A DNA stretch of 64,000 bases from Cellvibrio zantedeschiae (GCF_014652535.1 NZ_BMYZ01000001.1:1426001-1490000); one strand, 5' to 3'; positions 33,018 through 42,823 are shown, counted from the first letter of the stretch. Translations and numbers: made by a program. Notes: generated by a model from the letters alone, not told the origin.

Positions 33018-33425
33018 ATGGGTTCACTCTACAATTATTTCGCCTTTATCAAGCCGGGTAGGTTGGTGCTCTGGTGTTATTTAATATGGTATTTGGTAAC
33101 CCTGTACTTTCATTTTGATCCTTCGCCCAAAATCTGGATTAACTCGTTGGGTATAAGTTTGGTGATAGGTTCCGCGTTAATTTTAAGTGTTTCAGGCGAT
33201 GTAAAGTCAAATCCCTGGCAAACATTTCGGCTGTATTGGATGCCTTTCGCTGTGTCGAGTTTTGCTGCGCTTATTAAGGATAAAAGTTATATCGTTATTT
33301 TTTCACCGAATTTATATGAAGTGAATGTCGCCTTGTGTGCCTGTGGATTGTTTATATTTTTTGTCGCTGTCGTTAAATGGACCAGAACGAAAACGGAATT
33401 GCCGCAAGGATGCCGTGGGAATTAA
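33018..33425 (+). CDS. Small hydrophobic membrane protein, function unknown
   Basis: A 135-residue protein with about four hydrophobic stretches (near 16-31, 44-59, 73-85 and 100-120) and a basic hydrophilic tail (TRTKTELPQGCRGN). I do not recognise the family. It lies between two strong terminators, so it is a single-gene unit. The ATG at 33018 has only a weak GAGAT-like ribosome site. The frame contains no repeats and looks coding, but this is less certain than for its neighbours. Confidence 0.55.
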   Translation: MGSLYNYFAFIKPGRLVLWCYLIWYLVTLYFHFDPSPKIWINSLGISLVIGSALILSVSGDVKSNPWQTFRLYWMPFAVSSFAALIKDKSYIVIFSPNLYEVNVALCACGLFIFFVAVVKWTRTKTELPQGCRGN

Positions 33426-33452
33426 AAAAGCCTGCAAGATGCAGGCTTTTTT
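33424..33452. terminator. Bidirectional terminator
   Basis: Perfect 13-bp stem AAAAAAGCCTGCA/TGCAGGCTTTTTT with AGA loop, between the small membrane protein gene and the convergent ETF-QO gene. Confidence 0.88.
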
Positions 33453-33477
33453 ATTTTCAATCTTTGCATGATTGAGT

Positions 33478-35115
33478 TTACATTGCTGAATAGTTAGGTC
33501 CGCCACCACCTTCAGGTGTAACCCATTGAATATTTTGGGTGGGATCTTTGATGTCACAGGTTTTACAGTGCACGCAATTTTGCGAATTGATCTGCAACCT
33601 TTTATCCCCGTTTTCGTTGGCGACAATTTCATAAACACCGGCAGGGCAATAGCGCTGAGCGGGTTCATCAAATTTCGGTAAATTAATCGCAACGGGGATA
33701 TTAGGATCTTTCAATTGCAAATGACAAGGTTGGTTTTCAGCGTGATTAGTGTTTGATAAATATACTGAAGACAACTTATCGAAGCTGAGTTTATTGTCAG
33801 GTTTGGGATAATCTATTTTTTTTGATTCACTGGCGAGCTTTAACTGTGTATGGTCAGCTTTGCTGTTGCGTAAGGTCCAGGGCAGTTTTCCACGCAAAGT
33901 CATATCGATAAAAGCATAGACGCTGCCGAGCTGCGAGCCAAATTTCTGTTGCGCAGGACCTACGTTGCGTTGCTCATAAAGTTCTTCGTACGCCCACGAA
34001 TTTTTGTAGGCTGTTTCGAATTCGCTAAGTGAATCATTTGCGCGACCAGCTGCCAGTGCGGGCGCCAATATTTCCGCTGCAATCATTCCGCTTTTCATTG
34101 CGGTATGGCTGCCCTTAATTTTCGCAAAGTTTAAGGTGCCAGCATCATCGCCCAATAACAATCCACCGGCAAAAAACATTTGCGGTTGTGATTGAATTCC
34201 GCCTTTTACAATGGCGCGTGCGCCATAACCTAAACGCTCGCCACCCTGTAAGTATTGGGCAATTTTAGGATGATGTTTGTAGCGCTGAAATTCATCAAAC
34301 GGACTCAAGTGCGGGTTGTCGTAACAAAGATCTGTAATTAAACCTACTGCAATCTGCGTATCATTTAAATGATATAAAAAACCGCCGCCGCTCGTATTGG
34401 TTTCGCTAAGAGGCCAGCCGAGTGAGTGCATCACTAAACCTTCTTTATGTTGCGCTGCGGGTACGCGCCAAATTTCTTTAATGCCAATCGCATAATGTTG
34501 CGGGTCTTTACCTTGGTCTAAATTAAAGTGCGCTATCAGCTCCTTGCCGAGGTGACCACGCGCGCCCTCACAGAACAGAGTATATTTTCCGTGTAATTCT
34601 ATGCCCTCAACAAATTCAGGTTTTTCGGAGCCATCTGCCGCGCGCCCCATATCGCCGGTGATAACACCACCTACGCTGCCATCATCGCGGTAGAGCACTT
34701 GCGAAGCTGCAAAGCCGGGGAAAATATCAACGCCTAGTTCGGCTGCCTTTTCTGCTAACCATTGGCACAGGCGACCGAGGCTGATGATGTAATTATTATT
34801 GTTGTGTAAAAGTCCCGGTAATAATCCATTAGGTATTTGTAATGAATTGGTAGCGGAACTTAAGAATTGCCAATCCTCTGCACTCACTGCAGTTTCAAGC
34901 GGAGCGCCCTGATTTTTCCAATCAGGAAACAATTCATTCAAGGCTCGTGGTTCAAATACCGCGCCGGACAAAATATGTGCGCCAACATCCGCGCCTTTTT
35001 CAAGCAGGCAGACACTTAAATTATTGTCGAGCTGACGTAGGCGGCACGCCGCAGCTAAGCCGGCTGGGCCAGCACCAATAATTACAACGTCGTAATGCAT
35101 TTGTTCGCGCGCCAT
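33478..35115 (-). CDS. Electron transfer flavoprotein-ubiquinone oxidoreductase (ETF-QO)
   Basis: A 545-residue FAD and iron-sulfur enzyme. It has an N-terminal dinucleotide fold VVIIGAGPAGLAAACRLRQ, the FAD/quinone region GGLLLGDDAGTLNFAKIKGSH, and a C-terminal ferredoxin-like domain with CPAGVYEIV followed by CVHCKTCDIKDP, where the cysteines bind one [4Fe-4S]. It moves electrons from reduced ETF to the membrane quinone pool during fatty-acid and amino-acid oxidation. Its partners etfBA lie 15 kb away at 50732-52414. Full length and intact. Confidence 0.96.
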   Translation of the reverse strand: MAREQMHYDVVIIGAGPAGLAAACRLRQLDNNLSVCLLEKGADVGAHILSGAVFEPRALNELFPDWKNQGAPLETAVSAEDWQFLSSATNSLQIPNGLLPGLLHNNNNYIISLGRLCQWLAEKAAELGVDIFPGFAASQVLYRDDGSVGGVITGDMGRAADGSEKPEFVEGIELHGKYTLFCEGARGHLGKELIAHFNLDQGKDPQHYAIGIKEIWRVPAAQHKEGLVMHSLGWPLSETNTSGGGFLYHLNDTQIAVGLITDLCYDNPHLSPFDEFQRYKHHPKIAQYLQGGERLGYGARAIVKGGIQSQPQMFFAGGLLLGDDAGTLNFAKIKGSHTAMKSGMIAAEILAPALAAGRANDSLSEFETAYKNSWAYEELYEQRNVGPAQQKFGSQLGSVYAFIDMTLRGKLPWTLRNSKADHTQLKLASESKKIDYPKPDNKLSFDKLSSVYLSNTNHAENQPCHLQLKDPNIPVAINLPKFDEPAQRYCPAGVYEIVANENGDKRLQINSQNCVHCKTCDIKDPTQNIQWVTPEGGGGPNYSAM

Positions 35116-35249
35116 AAGGTTTCCTATTCTAAAAATAAGCTAGCAATTGAGGCGCATTATAAAGGAAAAGAAACATTTCTGGTTCTGGATCAACTTAAGT
35201 TGTCCAAGCGGTGAGAGGAAGGCTTGTCACTATCAATATGCAGAAAATA

Positions 35250-35275
35250 AAAAAGGCCGCCGAAGCGACCTTTTT
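35250..35275 (-). terminator. Terminator of the Ala/Pro-rich lipoprotein gene, UUCG tetraloop
   Basis: Read leftward: AAAAAGGTCGC, loop TTCG, GCGGCCTTTTT. The 11-bp stem has one U-G pair on this strand (a mismatch on the other), and the loop is the very stable C(UUCG)G type. Confidence 0.8.
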
Positions 35276-35306
35276 CAACCCTGCGTAAGCAGGGCGGGTA
35301 TTGCAA

Positions 35307-35555
35307 TTACTGAGCAGCGGCAGATGAAGAAGATGCAGCGTCAGCAGCTGGAGCAGCTTCAGTAGCAGCAGAAGATGCAGCGTCAGCAGCAGGAGCGGCA
35401 GCATCAGCAGCAGGTGCTTCAGCAGGAGCAGCAGCTGGTGCTTCAGCAGCTGGTGCTGGAGCTGGAGCTTCAGCAGGAGCTTCTTCTTTTTTAGCACAGC
35501 CAGCCAAAAGACCAGCAGCAAGGATGAATGATGCAACGATTTGAATAGTTTTCAT
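35307..35555 (-). CDS. Small Ala/Pro/Ser-rich lipoprotein
   Basis: An 82-residue lipoprotein. A signal peptide MKTIQIVASFILAAGLLAGC gives a lipobox LAGC with Cys20, followed by KKEE and then nearly pure Ala, Pro, Glu, Asp and Ser (APAEAPAPAPAAEAPAAAP, then AADAA repeats). At DNA level a 19-20-bp direct repeat (35329-35347 and 35371-35389, 42-bp spacing) encodes two AADAASS units. Likely an extended periplasmic tether or envelope spacer; no function can be assigned. It has its own terminator. Confidence 0.75.
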   Translation of the reverse strand: MKTIQIVASFILAAGLLAGCAKKEEAPAEAPAPAPAAEAPAAAPAEAPAADAAAPAADAASSAATEAAPAADAASSSSAAAQ

Positions 35556-35769
35556 GGTGTGCTCCGTCAGTATGGGACAATGTTTGAAATTAACGGACTA
35601 ATTTTTCGACTTCTAGAATAAGAACTAGGCCCGTGCAAAAGAGTGTATATTTTTGCAAACAATATGAATAGGGGTTTGCTATAAGTAGTTGCTCATTTTC
35701 GCTAGAATAGCCCCAAAATAGCGCGAAATTGGTTAATAAAGATTCATTTTTTAATGATTTGAGGTGTTT

Positions 35770-35970
35770 ATGTCGGTTGAACAATTCGAAACCTGGTCAA
35801 TGTATGTGTGTGTTGGGGGGCTAATTGCGTTTATGATTTTCATTGTGTGGGATTTGGCGAAGAAATCCAAAGCCGGAAAGTTTGGCACATTTATTCTGTT
35901 TTTGGCCTTAGGCTTGGGCTTGTTGGGCTTTATTATTAAAACAGTGCTGGTTTCCAGCCTTGAGCAATAA
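35770..35970 (+). CDS. DUF2788 small membrane protein
   Basis: 66 residues from the ATG at 35770, with GAGG five bases upstream (a GTG six bases earlier is in frame). It contains two membrane helices: MYVCVGGLIAFMIFIVWDLA and GTFILFLALGLGLLGFIIKT, separated by a short basic loop KKSKAGKFG. This matches the DUF2788 family, whose function is unknown. It is a single gene, with the divergent lipoprotein gene to its left. Confidence 0.85.
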   Translation: MSVEQFETWSMYVCVGGLIAFMIFIVWDLAKKSKAGKFGTFILFLALGLGLLGFIIKTVLVSSLEQ

Positions 35971-36284
35971 ATAGTATTTGGCTGTCGTCATTCCATAGGT
36001 TTGCATTCCCGGTTGACTCTGGGGACATTTCTTCTAAGGTTAAGATGGTAAGCAACTGAAAGAAAAGTTTATGAATGTAAATCAAGATGTCTAGCGAAAA
36101 CCGCACTGTTAGACTCGGTGCGCAATTTTTGAGTAGATAGGTCAATTTGCCGCTCGCCGCATCATCGTATCGAGCCGTGCCCCCATACAAGAACGTTGAG
36201 TTGCCAACCTCAAATACATAAGTACATCAACCCGGGTTTTTATTTAACCCAATCATGTCGAATTTAAAAATAGAAGGAATCAAG
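35971..36284. other. Intergenic region, nothing recognised
   Basis: About 310 bases upstream of the large ThuA fusion gene. I see no gene, no terminator-like hairpin and no recognised operator. The leftward frame at 35936-36190 has no family-like content. Confidence 0.5.
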
Positions 36285-39200
36285 ATGCGTATTTCTTTAC
36301 TCTGGCCAAAGTTACTTGTAACAGGTTTGTTTTTTACCTTGGTTGGATGTGGTGAGCCCGCAAGTCAGACCGCCGCTAAACCAACAGCAGATGCAAAAGC
36401 CCAAGCGCTTTTTAATTCTGATATCAAAGATGCGAAAGTGTTGGTATTTTCCAAAACCAAGGGCTGGCGTCACGATTCAATTCCGGCAGGCATAGCCGCC
36501 TTGCAAAAAATGGCAACTGATAACGCCTTTACGGTTGTCGCCACTGAAGATGCAGCTGTATTTACCGATGCACAATTAAGTACCTTCAATGCAATTGTTT
36601 TCCTGAACACGACTTTGGATGTGTTGGACGATAACCAACAAGTTGCAATGGAACGCTTTATTCAAGCGGGTGGTGGCTTTGTTGGTATTCACGCCGCAGC
36701 TGATACTGAGTGGGAGGGCGATTGGCATTGGTATCGCCGTCTGTTGGGCGGTGTGTTCAAAAGTCATCCGAATGAGCCTAGCAATGTTCAAAATGCTCGC
36801 GTGGTTTTAAGAGATGCTCATCACCCTGCAACCGAAGCTACCCCTTCCTCGTTTGAAATTGCGGATGAGTGGTATGACTATCGTGATTTCTACGAATTCA
36901 ACAAAGTGCTTTTGACTGTTGACGAAAAAACTTATCGCGGTGGCCAGCATGGTGACTATCATCCCATTACCTGGTATCACGATTTTGACGGTGGTCGTTC
37001 TTTTTATACAGGTTTGGGCCACACCGCAGAAACTTTCACCAATGCCGAATTTATTAAAATTTTATTGGGCGGTTTGAAATACGCTGTTGGTGGCAAGCCA
37101 AAGCTCGATTACACCAAGGCTGCTCCAGAGCCAAATCGTTTTACTAAAAAGACTATTGTTAGCAATTTAAATGAACCCGTTAATTTAAGTTTCTTTGCCA
37201 ACGGTGACGCTTTGATTGCGCTGCGTGGCGGCGGTATTTTGTTGGTGGATTACAAAACGGGTGAAGCCCGTGATGCGGGCAAAATTGAGATTGATCCTCA
37301 CACCCAAATCGAATTTGGTCTGCTTGGTTTTGCGGTCGACCCGAATTTTGAAAAAAATCACCTTATTTATGCGACCTACAATGCTGCAAAAGAAGATGGC
37401 AGCACGGTAGAGCGTTTGTCTCGCTTTAAGTGGGCTGACGGGAAACTGGATAACAAATCCGAAGAAATTTTTTGGGAATACCATGTTGATCAAAATTGCT
37501 GTCACACAGGTGGCGATTTGCAGTGGGGCAATAACGGTGAACTGTTTGTTTCTACTGGCGACAACTCAAATCCTTTTACTGAAGAAGGTTCTGCACCTAT
37601 AGATTTTCGCGATGATATGGCGAAAAGCGATGCATTGCGCGGTGCGGGCAACACCCAGGATTTCCGCGGAAAAGTATTGCGTATCATTCCAAAAGAATCT
37701 GGCGGTTATGATATTCCTAAAGGAAATCTCTTTGCAGATCCTAAAGAAGGTCGCCCAGAGATTTACGTGATGGGTACGCGCAACGCATACAAAATTACTT
37801 ACGATAAACCAACATCAACTTTGTTTTATGGTGATATTGGCCCGGATGCAGGTGAAGACACCGCACTTAAAGGCACACGCGGCTACGATGAAGTTAACCG
37901 CGTTACTAAAGCAGGTAATTTCGGCTGGCCATTGTTTGTGGGTAATAATTATGCGTACAAAGATTTCGATTACAGAACTGGCAAATCAGAGAAGTTTTTT
38001 AATCCTTTAGCGCCGATTAATAATTCGCCTCGCAACACCGGCGCAAAACAATTGCCTCCTGCGCAACCACCATTGTTGTGGTATCCCTATGGTCCATCTG
38101 AGCAATTCCCTGAGCTAGGCAAGGGCGGCCGCATGGCGTTAGTAGCAGACGTTTATCATATGGATGACTATCCTGCGAGCGAACATCGTTTGCCTGCCTA
38201 TTACAACAACAAATTGTTTATTTTGGAGTTCATGCGTAACTGGGTGAAAGCTGTGAGCTTTGACGATGCTGGCCGCATTATTAAAATCGAACCTTTTGCT
38301 CCGCAAGTTGAATATACATCGCCGATTGATGCACGCTTTGCACCTGACGGTACACTCTATGTTCTTGAATATGGTAAAGCCTGGTTTAAAGGTAACCCCG
38401 AAGCTAGCTTGAGCCGTATTGAATATTCGGGTCCAGGTAATCGTCCGCCTGTCGCGAAAATTAATTTTGATAAGCCACAAGGTGCCTTGCCTTATAAAGC
38501 TATGGCAGATGCAAAATCTTCTATAGATCTTGATGGTGATAAATTAACGTACGCTTGGTCAATTAAATCTCCAAGTGGCAAGGTCACAGTATTAGGTACT
38601 GCTGAACAACAAGAGCTTTCAATTGCTGAAGCTGGCGAACACATTGTTAAGTTGGATTTAAAAGATCCGTCAGGTGCATCTGCAAGCGTCGAATCAAAAG
38701 TGCAAGTGGGTAACGAGCCTGCGACCATTGATGTCAAACTCGAAGGCAACCAATCTTTCTATTGGCCAAATACCAGCTCTGTTAAATACTCTATTAACGT
38801 TGCTGACAAAGAGGATGGCGCTATTGCAAATGACGCGGCAAATCTCGCTATAGCTTTTGCTGCCAAAGAAGATCCGAATGCACCAGCAGCTGAAGGTCAT
38901 CAACAGGCAGATGTTGCCACCGTTGCCAAAGGCATTATGGAAGCTAACGGTTGTAAAGCTTGTCACAGCATTGATACAAAAGTTGTTGGACCCGCGTTTA
39001 AAGATGTGGCGGCCAAATATAAAAATGACAAGAATGGTATGAACCATTTGGTCAACAAAATCAAGAAAGGTGGTAGCGGTGTTTGGGGCGAATTAAATAT
39101 GCCTGCGTTCGCAACCTTGAGTGATGAAGATCGAACTGCAATTGTTACTTACGTGTTGTCATTGGCTGATGTTAAAAAATCTTTGCCGCTGCAAGGTAAT

Positions 39201-39761
39201 CTGAGTTTCACTGCAAATGCGCAAAACCAAAGTGCGTTTGAAGCAGCTGCAGTTCCAGAAAAATTGCCAACACAAGAGTTTGAATTGCTTGCGTCCTATA
39301 CCGATAAAGGTAATGCAGGTATTGGCCCAATCACTGTTAAAAAAGCGGTTGATTTGAAGCCTGCCCGTTTCTATTTATATCCCGTTATTGATTTTAGTAC
39401 GGCTGATAAATTAATTGATAAGGCAAGACACAAGCGCTTGGATACGGTTAAATTACCAGCTGCAGGTAAGGATATTGCGTTAGCGATTGGTCGCTATGAT
39501 TTAACTGGCGTCAAGGCGTTAAAAGTGGGTGCTTGGTCAGTTCTGAAAGAAACCGTTTGGCAGTACGAGTTACATGCTGGCTCTGCCAATGGAACTCTTT
39601 TGGCGAAAGGTGAGAGTACTTCAACCGAAGCAGATGCCTACTCACGCACTGAACTTAAATTGCAGCCTCAAACGGATTATCAAGATCTTTATCTGGTGGT
39701 TCGTAGTAATGGCAAGTCAGAAGGGGAATTGCATTTACTTGATGTATCCTTTCATAAGTAA
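36285..39761 (+). CDS. Giant lipoprotein: ThuA domain, PQQ sorbosone-type dehydrogenase, PKD domain, cytochrome c
   Basis: 1158 residues from the ATG at 36285 (AAGGA six bases upstream). The lipobox LVGC is in the signal peptide. Domains by sequence: ThuA-like domain (about 40-270: VLVFSKTKGWRHDSIPAG, GGGFVGIHAAADTE, ITWYHDFDGGRSFYTGLGH); PQQ-dependent sugar-dehydrogenase propeller (about 285-700: GLLGFAVDPNF, GDLQWGNNGELFVSTGDN, FRGKVLRI, GYDEVNRVTKAGNFGWP); PKD-like domain (about 705-795); class-I cytochrome c (about 875-970) with CKACH at 890-894 and Met ligand in NMPAFATL; and a C-terminal beta domain. It likely oxidises a sugar in the envelope and passes electrons to its own haem. Confidence 0.9.
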   Translation: MRISLLWPKLLVTGLFFTLVGCGEPASQTAAKPTADAKAQALFNSDIKDAKVLVFSKTKGWRHDSIPAGIAALQKMATDNAFTVVATEDAAVFTDAQLSTFNAIVFLNTTLDVLDDNQQVAMERFIQAGGGFVGIHAAADTEWEGDWHWYRRLLGGVFKSHPNEPSNVQNARVVLRDAHHPATEATPSSFEIADEWYDYRDFYEFNKVLLTVDEKTYRGGQHGDYHPITWYHDFDGGRSFYTGLGHTAETFTNAEFIKILLGGLKYAVGGKPKLDYTKAAPEPNRFTKKTIVSNLNEPVNLSFFANGDALIALRGGGILLVDYKTGEARDAGKIEIDPHTQIEFGLLGFAVDPNFEKNHLIYATYNAAKEDGSTVERLSRFKWADGKLDNKSEEIFWEYHVDQNCCHTGGDLQWGNNGELFVSTGDNSNPFTEEGSAPIDFRDDMAKSDALRGAGNTQDFRGKVLRIIPKESGGYDIPKGNLFADPKEGRPEIYVMGTRNAYKITYDKPTSTLFYGDIGPDAGEDTALKGTRGYDEVNRVTKAGNFGWPLFVGNNYAYKDFDYRTGKSEKFFNPLAPINNSPRNTGAKQLPPAQPPLLWYPYGPSEQFPELGKGGRMALVADVYHMDDYPASEHRLPAYYNNKLFILEFMRNWVKAVSFDDAGRIIKIEPFAPQVEYTSPIDARFAPDGTLYVLEYGKAWFKGNPEASLSRIEYSGPGNRPPVAKINFDKPQGALPYKAMADAKSSIDLDGDKLTYAWSIKSPSGKVTVLGTAEQQELSIAEAGEHIVKLDLKDPSGASASVESKVQVGNEPATIDVKLEGNQSFYWPNTSSVKYSINVADKEDGAIANDAANLAIAFAAKEDPNAPAAEGHQQADVATVAKGIMEANGCKACHSIDTKVVGPAFKDVAAKYKNDKNGMNHLVNKIKKGGSGVWGELNMPAFATLSDEDRTAIVTYVLSLADVKKSLPLQGNLSFTANAQNQSAFEAAAVPEKLPTQEFELLASYTDKGNAGIGPITVKKAVDLKPARFYLYPVIDFSTADKLIDKARHKRLDTVKLPAAGKDIALAIGRYDLTGVKALKVGAWSVLKETVWQYELHAGSANGTLLAKGESTSTEADAYSRTELKLQPQTDYQDLYLVVRSNGKSEGELHLLDVSFHK

Positions 39762-39774
39762 GCGCTAAACCCGC

Positions 39775-39815
39775 AATAAAAAAGCCCGATTGATTTTCAA
39801 TCGGGCTTTTTTATT
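39775..39815. terminator. Bidirectional terminator
   Basis: Perfect 19-bp stem (39775-39793 with 39797-39815) with TTT loop and core AGCCCGATTGA/TCAATCGGGCT, between the ThuA fusion gene and convergent xthA. Confidence 0.9.
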
Positions 39816-39834
39816 GGTTAAGAAAACGTAAAGG

Positions 39835-40647
39835 TTATTTCTTAAATGTCGCCCAAATAGGGCAGTGGTCAGATGCTTTTTCTAAACCTCTGATGTTGTA
39901 ATCTATTCCTGTTTCAACACAGTACTCATGTAACTTTTTAGTAGCCAGAATTAAATCAATACGCAGCCCGCGTTTCGGGTTATCTTCAAAACCGCCACTG
40001 CGATAATCAAACCAGCTAAATAAATTTGCAACTTCTGGATTCATTTCGCGGAAAGTGTCTTTAAAGCCCCAATCCAATAACTGGTTTAACCAAATACGCT
40101 CTTCTGGCAAGAAACTGCATTTTCCAGTGCGCAGCCAGCGTTTGCGATTGTCTTCACCAATACCAATATCACAATCCTGATGAGAGATATTCATGTCACC
40201 CATCAAAATAATATTCTGATCCGTGATATGAGTTGAACCCAGGTAAGCGTATAAATCACTGTAAAATTTTTGTTTGGCCGGAAATTTAACGGGATGATCG
40301 CGGCTTTCACCTTGCGGAAAATAACCATTCAGTACGGTAACTTCGCCCAGCGGCGTATCGAAAGTCCCGCCAATAAAACGTTTTTGTGCTGTTTCATCAT
40401 CACCAGGAAAACCTTTCAAGGTATGCTTAAAAGGATACTTTGAAAGCAGGGCAACACCGTAATGTGTTTTCTGTCCGTGATACGCAAAGTGATAACCGAG
40501 TTTTTCGAAATCAGCCACGGGAAAATCAGGGTCGTTCACTTTGGTTTCTTGTAAACCAATAAAATCTGGTGCGTGATGATCGATAACAGCTTGCAAATGA
40601 CCTAAACGTTGGCGAACGCTGTTTACGTTAAAAGATACGACTTTCAT
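39835..40647 (-). CDS. xthA: Exodeoxyribonuclease III
   Basis: A 270-residue endonuclease/exonuclease/phosphatase-fold protein. [21 protein letters not shown] at the N-terminus, [12 protein letters not shown] with the metal Glu, [13 protein letters not shown] with the catalytic Asp and Asn, and [15 protein letters not shown] with the C-terminal Asp-His pair are all present. It acts in base-excision repair at abasic sites and as a 3'-to-5' exonuclease. Length matches E. coli XthA (268). It is preceded by the prc terminator and appears to be its own transcript. Confidence 0.95.
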   Translation of the reverse strand: MKVVSFNVNSVRQRLGHLQAVIDHHAPDFIGLQETKVNDPDFPVADFEKLGYHFAYHGQKTHYGVALLSKYPFKHTLKGFPGDDETAQKRFIGGTFDTPLGEVTVLNGYFPQGESRDHPVKFPAKQKFYSDLYAYLGSTHITDQNIILMGDMNISHQDCDIGIGEDNRKRWLRTGKCSFLPEERIWLNQLLDWGFKDTFREMNPEVANLFSWFDYRSGGFEDNPKRGLRIDLILATKKLHEYCVETGIDYNIRGLEKASDHCPIWATFKK

Positions 40648-40670
40648 ATTTTAATTCCTGAGGATAAAAA

Positions 40671-40694
40671 AACCCGAGCTAATAAACTCGGGTT
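40671..40694 (-). terminator. Terminator of prc
   Basis: AACCCGAG (40671-40678) pairs with CTCGGGTT (40687-40694) around an 8-nt loop. Read leftward it is followed by a T run. Confidence 0.8.
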
Positions 40695-40714
40695 CTGGTT
40701 ACTCTTTATAAAAA

Positions 40715-42823
40715 TTATGGTGTGGCAGTTTTCTGCGCAATTTGTTTTTTAGTTTGCAAAATAAAGTCGCCCAGGATTTTACCCGTTTCTACCAGGTAAG
40801 GATCTTTCTCAGGTTCAAACTCTTTCTTTTTGGGCGCGGCAGATTCTTCATCGTCCTTTTTCAATTCCTTGGCTTTGTAATCGGCATAGTTTGCATAAAC
40901 AGTTTCACCTTTAGCTTTGCGTTTTTGGTTTTCTATGTCGAGTGTGCGCTGTTCTATTTGCTGTTGTTCTTGTTGGCGCACCGCCAATTTCAAAGACACT
41001 GTCTTCTTGTTGTTAAGCTCTTCATAAAGCGCGGCTTGTTGTTTTAAATAAACAAATTCCGGATCTGTTTTCATGCGCTCCTGGTGAGCAGGTTTGAGCA
41101 CAGGTAAAACATCTTTGATGTTATTGTAAACGTCGTGCGGTGCTGCGCGAATTTGATCCCAAGGTAAGGCGTTATCATAGCTGCTCTCGCCCAACTCTTT
41201 AGTGTCAATCAAACTTGGCAACTCAATATCAGGAATCACACCGCGATGCTGGGTACTATCGCCAGATATACGATAGAACTTCGCTTGGGTGATTTTGATA
41301 TTGCCTTCGCCTTTATTGATTGGCATATAGCTTTGCACCGAGCCTTTGCCCCAGGTTGTTGAGCCTACGACTAAACCGCGGCCGTAATCCTGAATTGCAC
41401 CAGCAAAAATTTCTGATGCGGATGCGCTAAAGCGATTGATCAACACAATCAGCGGACCGCGATACACTGCAGGTACGCTTGCTCTTACATCGCGTGAAAT
41501 CACATCGTCTGCCTGGCGAATTTGTACAACGGGACCCGGATCAACAAACAAGTTGGTGAGCGTAGCCGCTTCGGGTAGAGAGCCACCGCCATTTTCGCGT
41601 AAATCTAAAATAATGCCGTCGATATTTTCTTGTCTTAATTCTTGCAGCAAACGATACACATCTCTGCCGACACTCGAATTAGGATCAAAGTTACCGTAAA
41701 AAACCGGAATATCTATCACACCAAGTTTGAGTGTTTGCCCGCCATTTTTAACATTCAAAATAGCTTTCTTGGCTTTTTGCTCTTCAAGCTCAATAGTGTC
41801 ACGCTTAATCGAAATAATTTTATGCTGCGTAATTGTTGGGTCTGCAGCTATAACTTCCAGGCGGACAATAGTCCCTTTCGGGCCTTTAATTTTTTTAACA
41901 ACATCGGTGAGTCTCCAACCGATGATATCTTCAAATTCACCTTTTTCACCTTGCGCTACACCCACGATTTTATCGTTAGGTTTTAACTGGCCTTGTTTCT
42001 CTGCCGGGCTTGCAGGAATTAAACGAGCAACTTTGGTGTAATCTTCATCCGTTTTTAATTCAGCACCAATACCTTCAAATTTATTGGTCATGCTGGTGGT
42101 AAAATTCTGCGAAGTATCTGGCGACAAATAATTGGTGTGAGGATCAAACAAGGTGGTCAGTGAATTCATAATCAGGCTGAATACTTCTTCTGACGTTTGC
42201 TGATTAAAATAACGCAACTGAGTCGTAAATCTTTTACGTAAATTGGTGCGGCTTTCTTCCAATGATTTTCCACTTAGCATAGAACTCAATAAACTTGCTT
42301 TGATATTTTGCAGCCACAATTTATCAGCTTCTTCCGGGTTGGCCGGCCAGGAGGCATTTTTTCTATCTGGATTGTAAGTTTCATCCGTATCGAATGTGAA
42401 TTGAACTTTCTTATCATCAAGCATTGCAATAACGCGATTAAGGCGCGCTACGTAACGATCACCAAAACGGCTGTAGATGGCGAAACCATTGTTCAGCTTG
42501 CCTGCTTTGAAATCATCATCGAAGGTTTTGCGATATTTATCGAACTCGGCGATGTCCGAAGCAATAAAAATATTTTTTGAGCTATCGAGGGTTTTTAAAT
42601 ATTCGTCCAAAAAGCGCGAGCTTAAACTGTCATTCAATTCTTGTTTGCGGTAATGATGTTTGCTGAGTTGGTCAACAATTTCTACGGCGGTTTTGGATTG
42701 AATTTCAAGCGGTTTTAATTTGGCTACTTTTGCCGTGTCATCAAGTGCAAAACTGCTTAGGCTAAAAACGAGAGCGGAGGTTAGAAATGATGTACGTAAA
42801 ATGCGAGAAAACAAAGGTTGCAT
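40715..42823 (-). CDS. prc: Tail-specific (C-terminal processing) periplasmic protease Prc/Tsp
   Basis: A 702-residue S41-family serine protease with a signal peptide (about 1-26). It has the Prc N-terminal helical region (about 40-235), a PDZ domain (about 240-345: EGIGAELKTDEDYTKVARLIPASPAEKQGQLKPNDKIVGV in pieces), and the protease core with LRENGGGSLPEA, NRFSASASEIFAGAIQDYG (catalytic Ser) and TTWGKGSVQSYMP (catalytic Lys). It trims C-termini of periplasmic proteins such as PBP3 and degrades SsrA-tagged or misfolded ones (E. coli knowledge). The charged C-terminal tail (EEQQQ/KKDDEES) is normal for the family. Confidence 0.95.
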   Translation of the reverse strand: MQPLFSRILRTSFLTSALVFSLSSFALDDTAKVAKLKPLEIQSKTAVEIVDQLSKHHYRKQELNDSLSSRFLDEYLKTLDSSKNIFIASDIAEFDKYRKTFDDDFKAGKLNNGFAIYSRFGDRYVARLNRVIAMLDDKKVQFTFDTDETYNPDRKNASWPANPEEADKLWLQNIKASLLSSMLSGKSLEESRTNLRKRFTTQLRYFNQQTSEEVFSLIMNSLTTLFDPHTNYLSPDTSQNFTTSMTNKFEGIGAELKTDEDYTKVARLIPASPAEKQGQLKPNDKIVGVAQGEKGEFEDIIGWRLTDVVKKIKGPKGTIVRLEVIAADPTITQHKIISIKRDTIELEEQKAKKAILNVKNGGQTLKLGVIDIPVFYGNFDPNSSVGRDVYRLLQELRQENIDGIILDLRENGGGSLPEAATLTNLFVDPGPVVQIRQADDVISRDVRASVPAVYRGPLIVLINRFSASASEIFAGAIQDYGRGLVVGSTTWGKGSVQSYMPINKGEGNIKITQAKFYRISGDSTQHRGVIPDIELPSLIDTKELGESSYDNALPWDQIRAAPHDVYNNIKDVLPVLKPAHQERMKTDPEFVYLKQQAALYEELNNKKTVSLKLAVRQQEQQQIEQRTLDIENQKRKAKGETVYANYADYKAKELKKDDEESAAPKKKEFEPEKDPYLVETGKILGDFILQTKKQIAQKTATP

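Noticed and set aside
35195-35536. Leftward Leu-rich frame overlapping the small lipoprotein
   Set aside because: It is the +1 frame of the Ala/Pro repeat DNA (GCA/CAG-rich becomes Leu-rich).
35590-35784. Leftward 64-codon frame between the lipoprotein and DUF2788 genes
   Set aside because: Overlaps the start of the DUF2788 gene and has no coding-like features.
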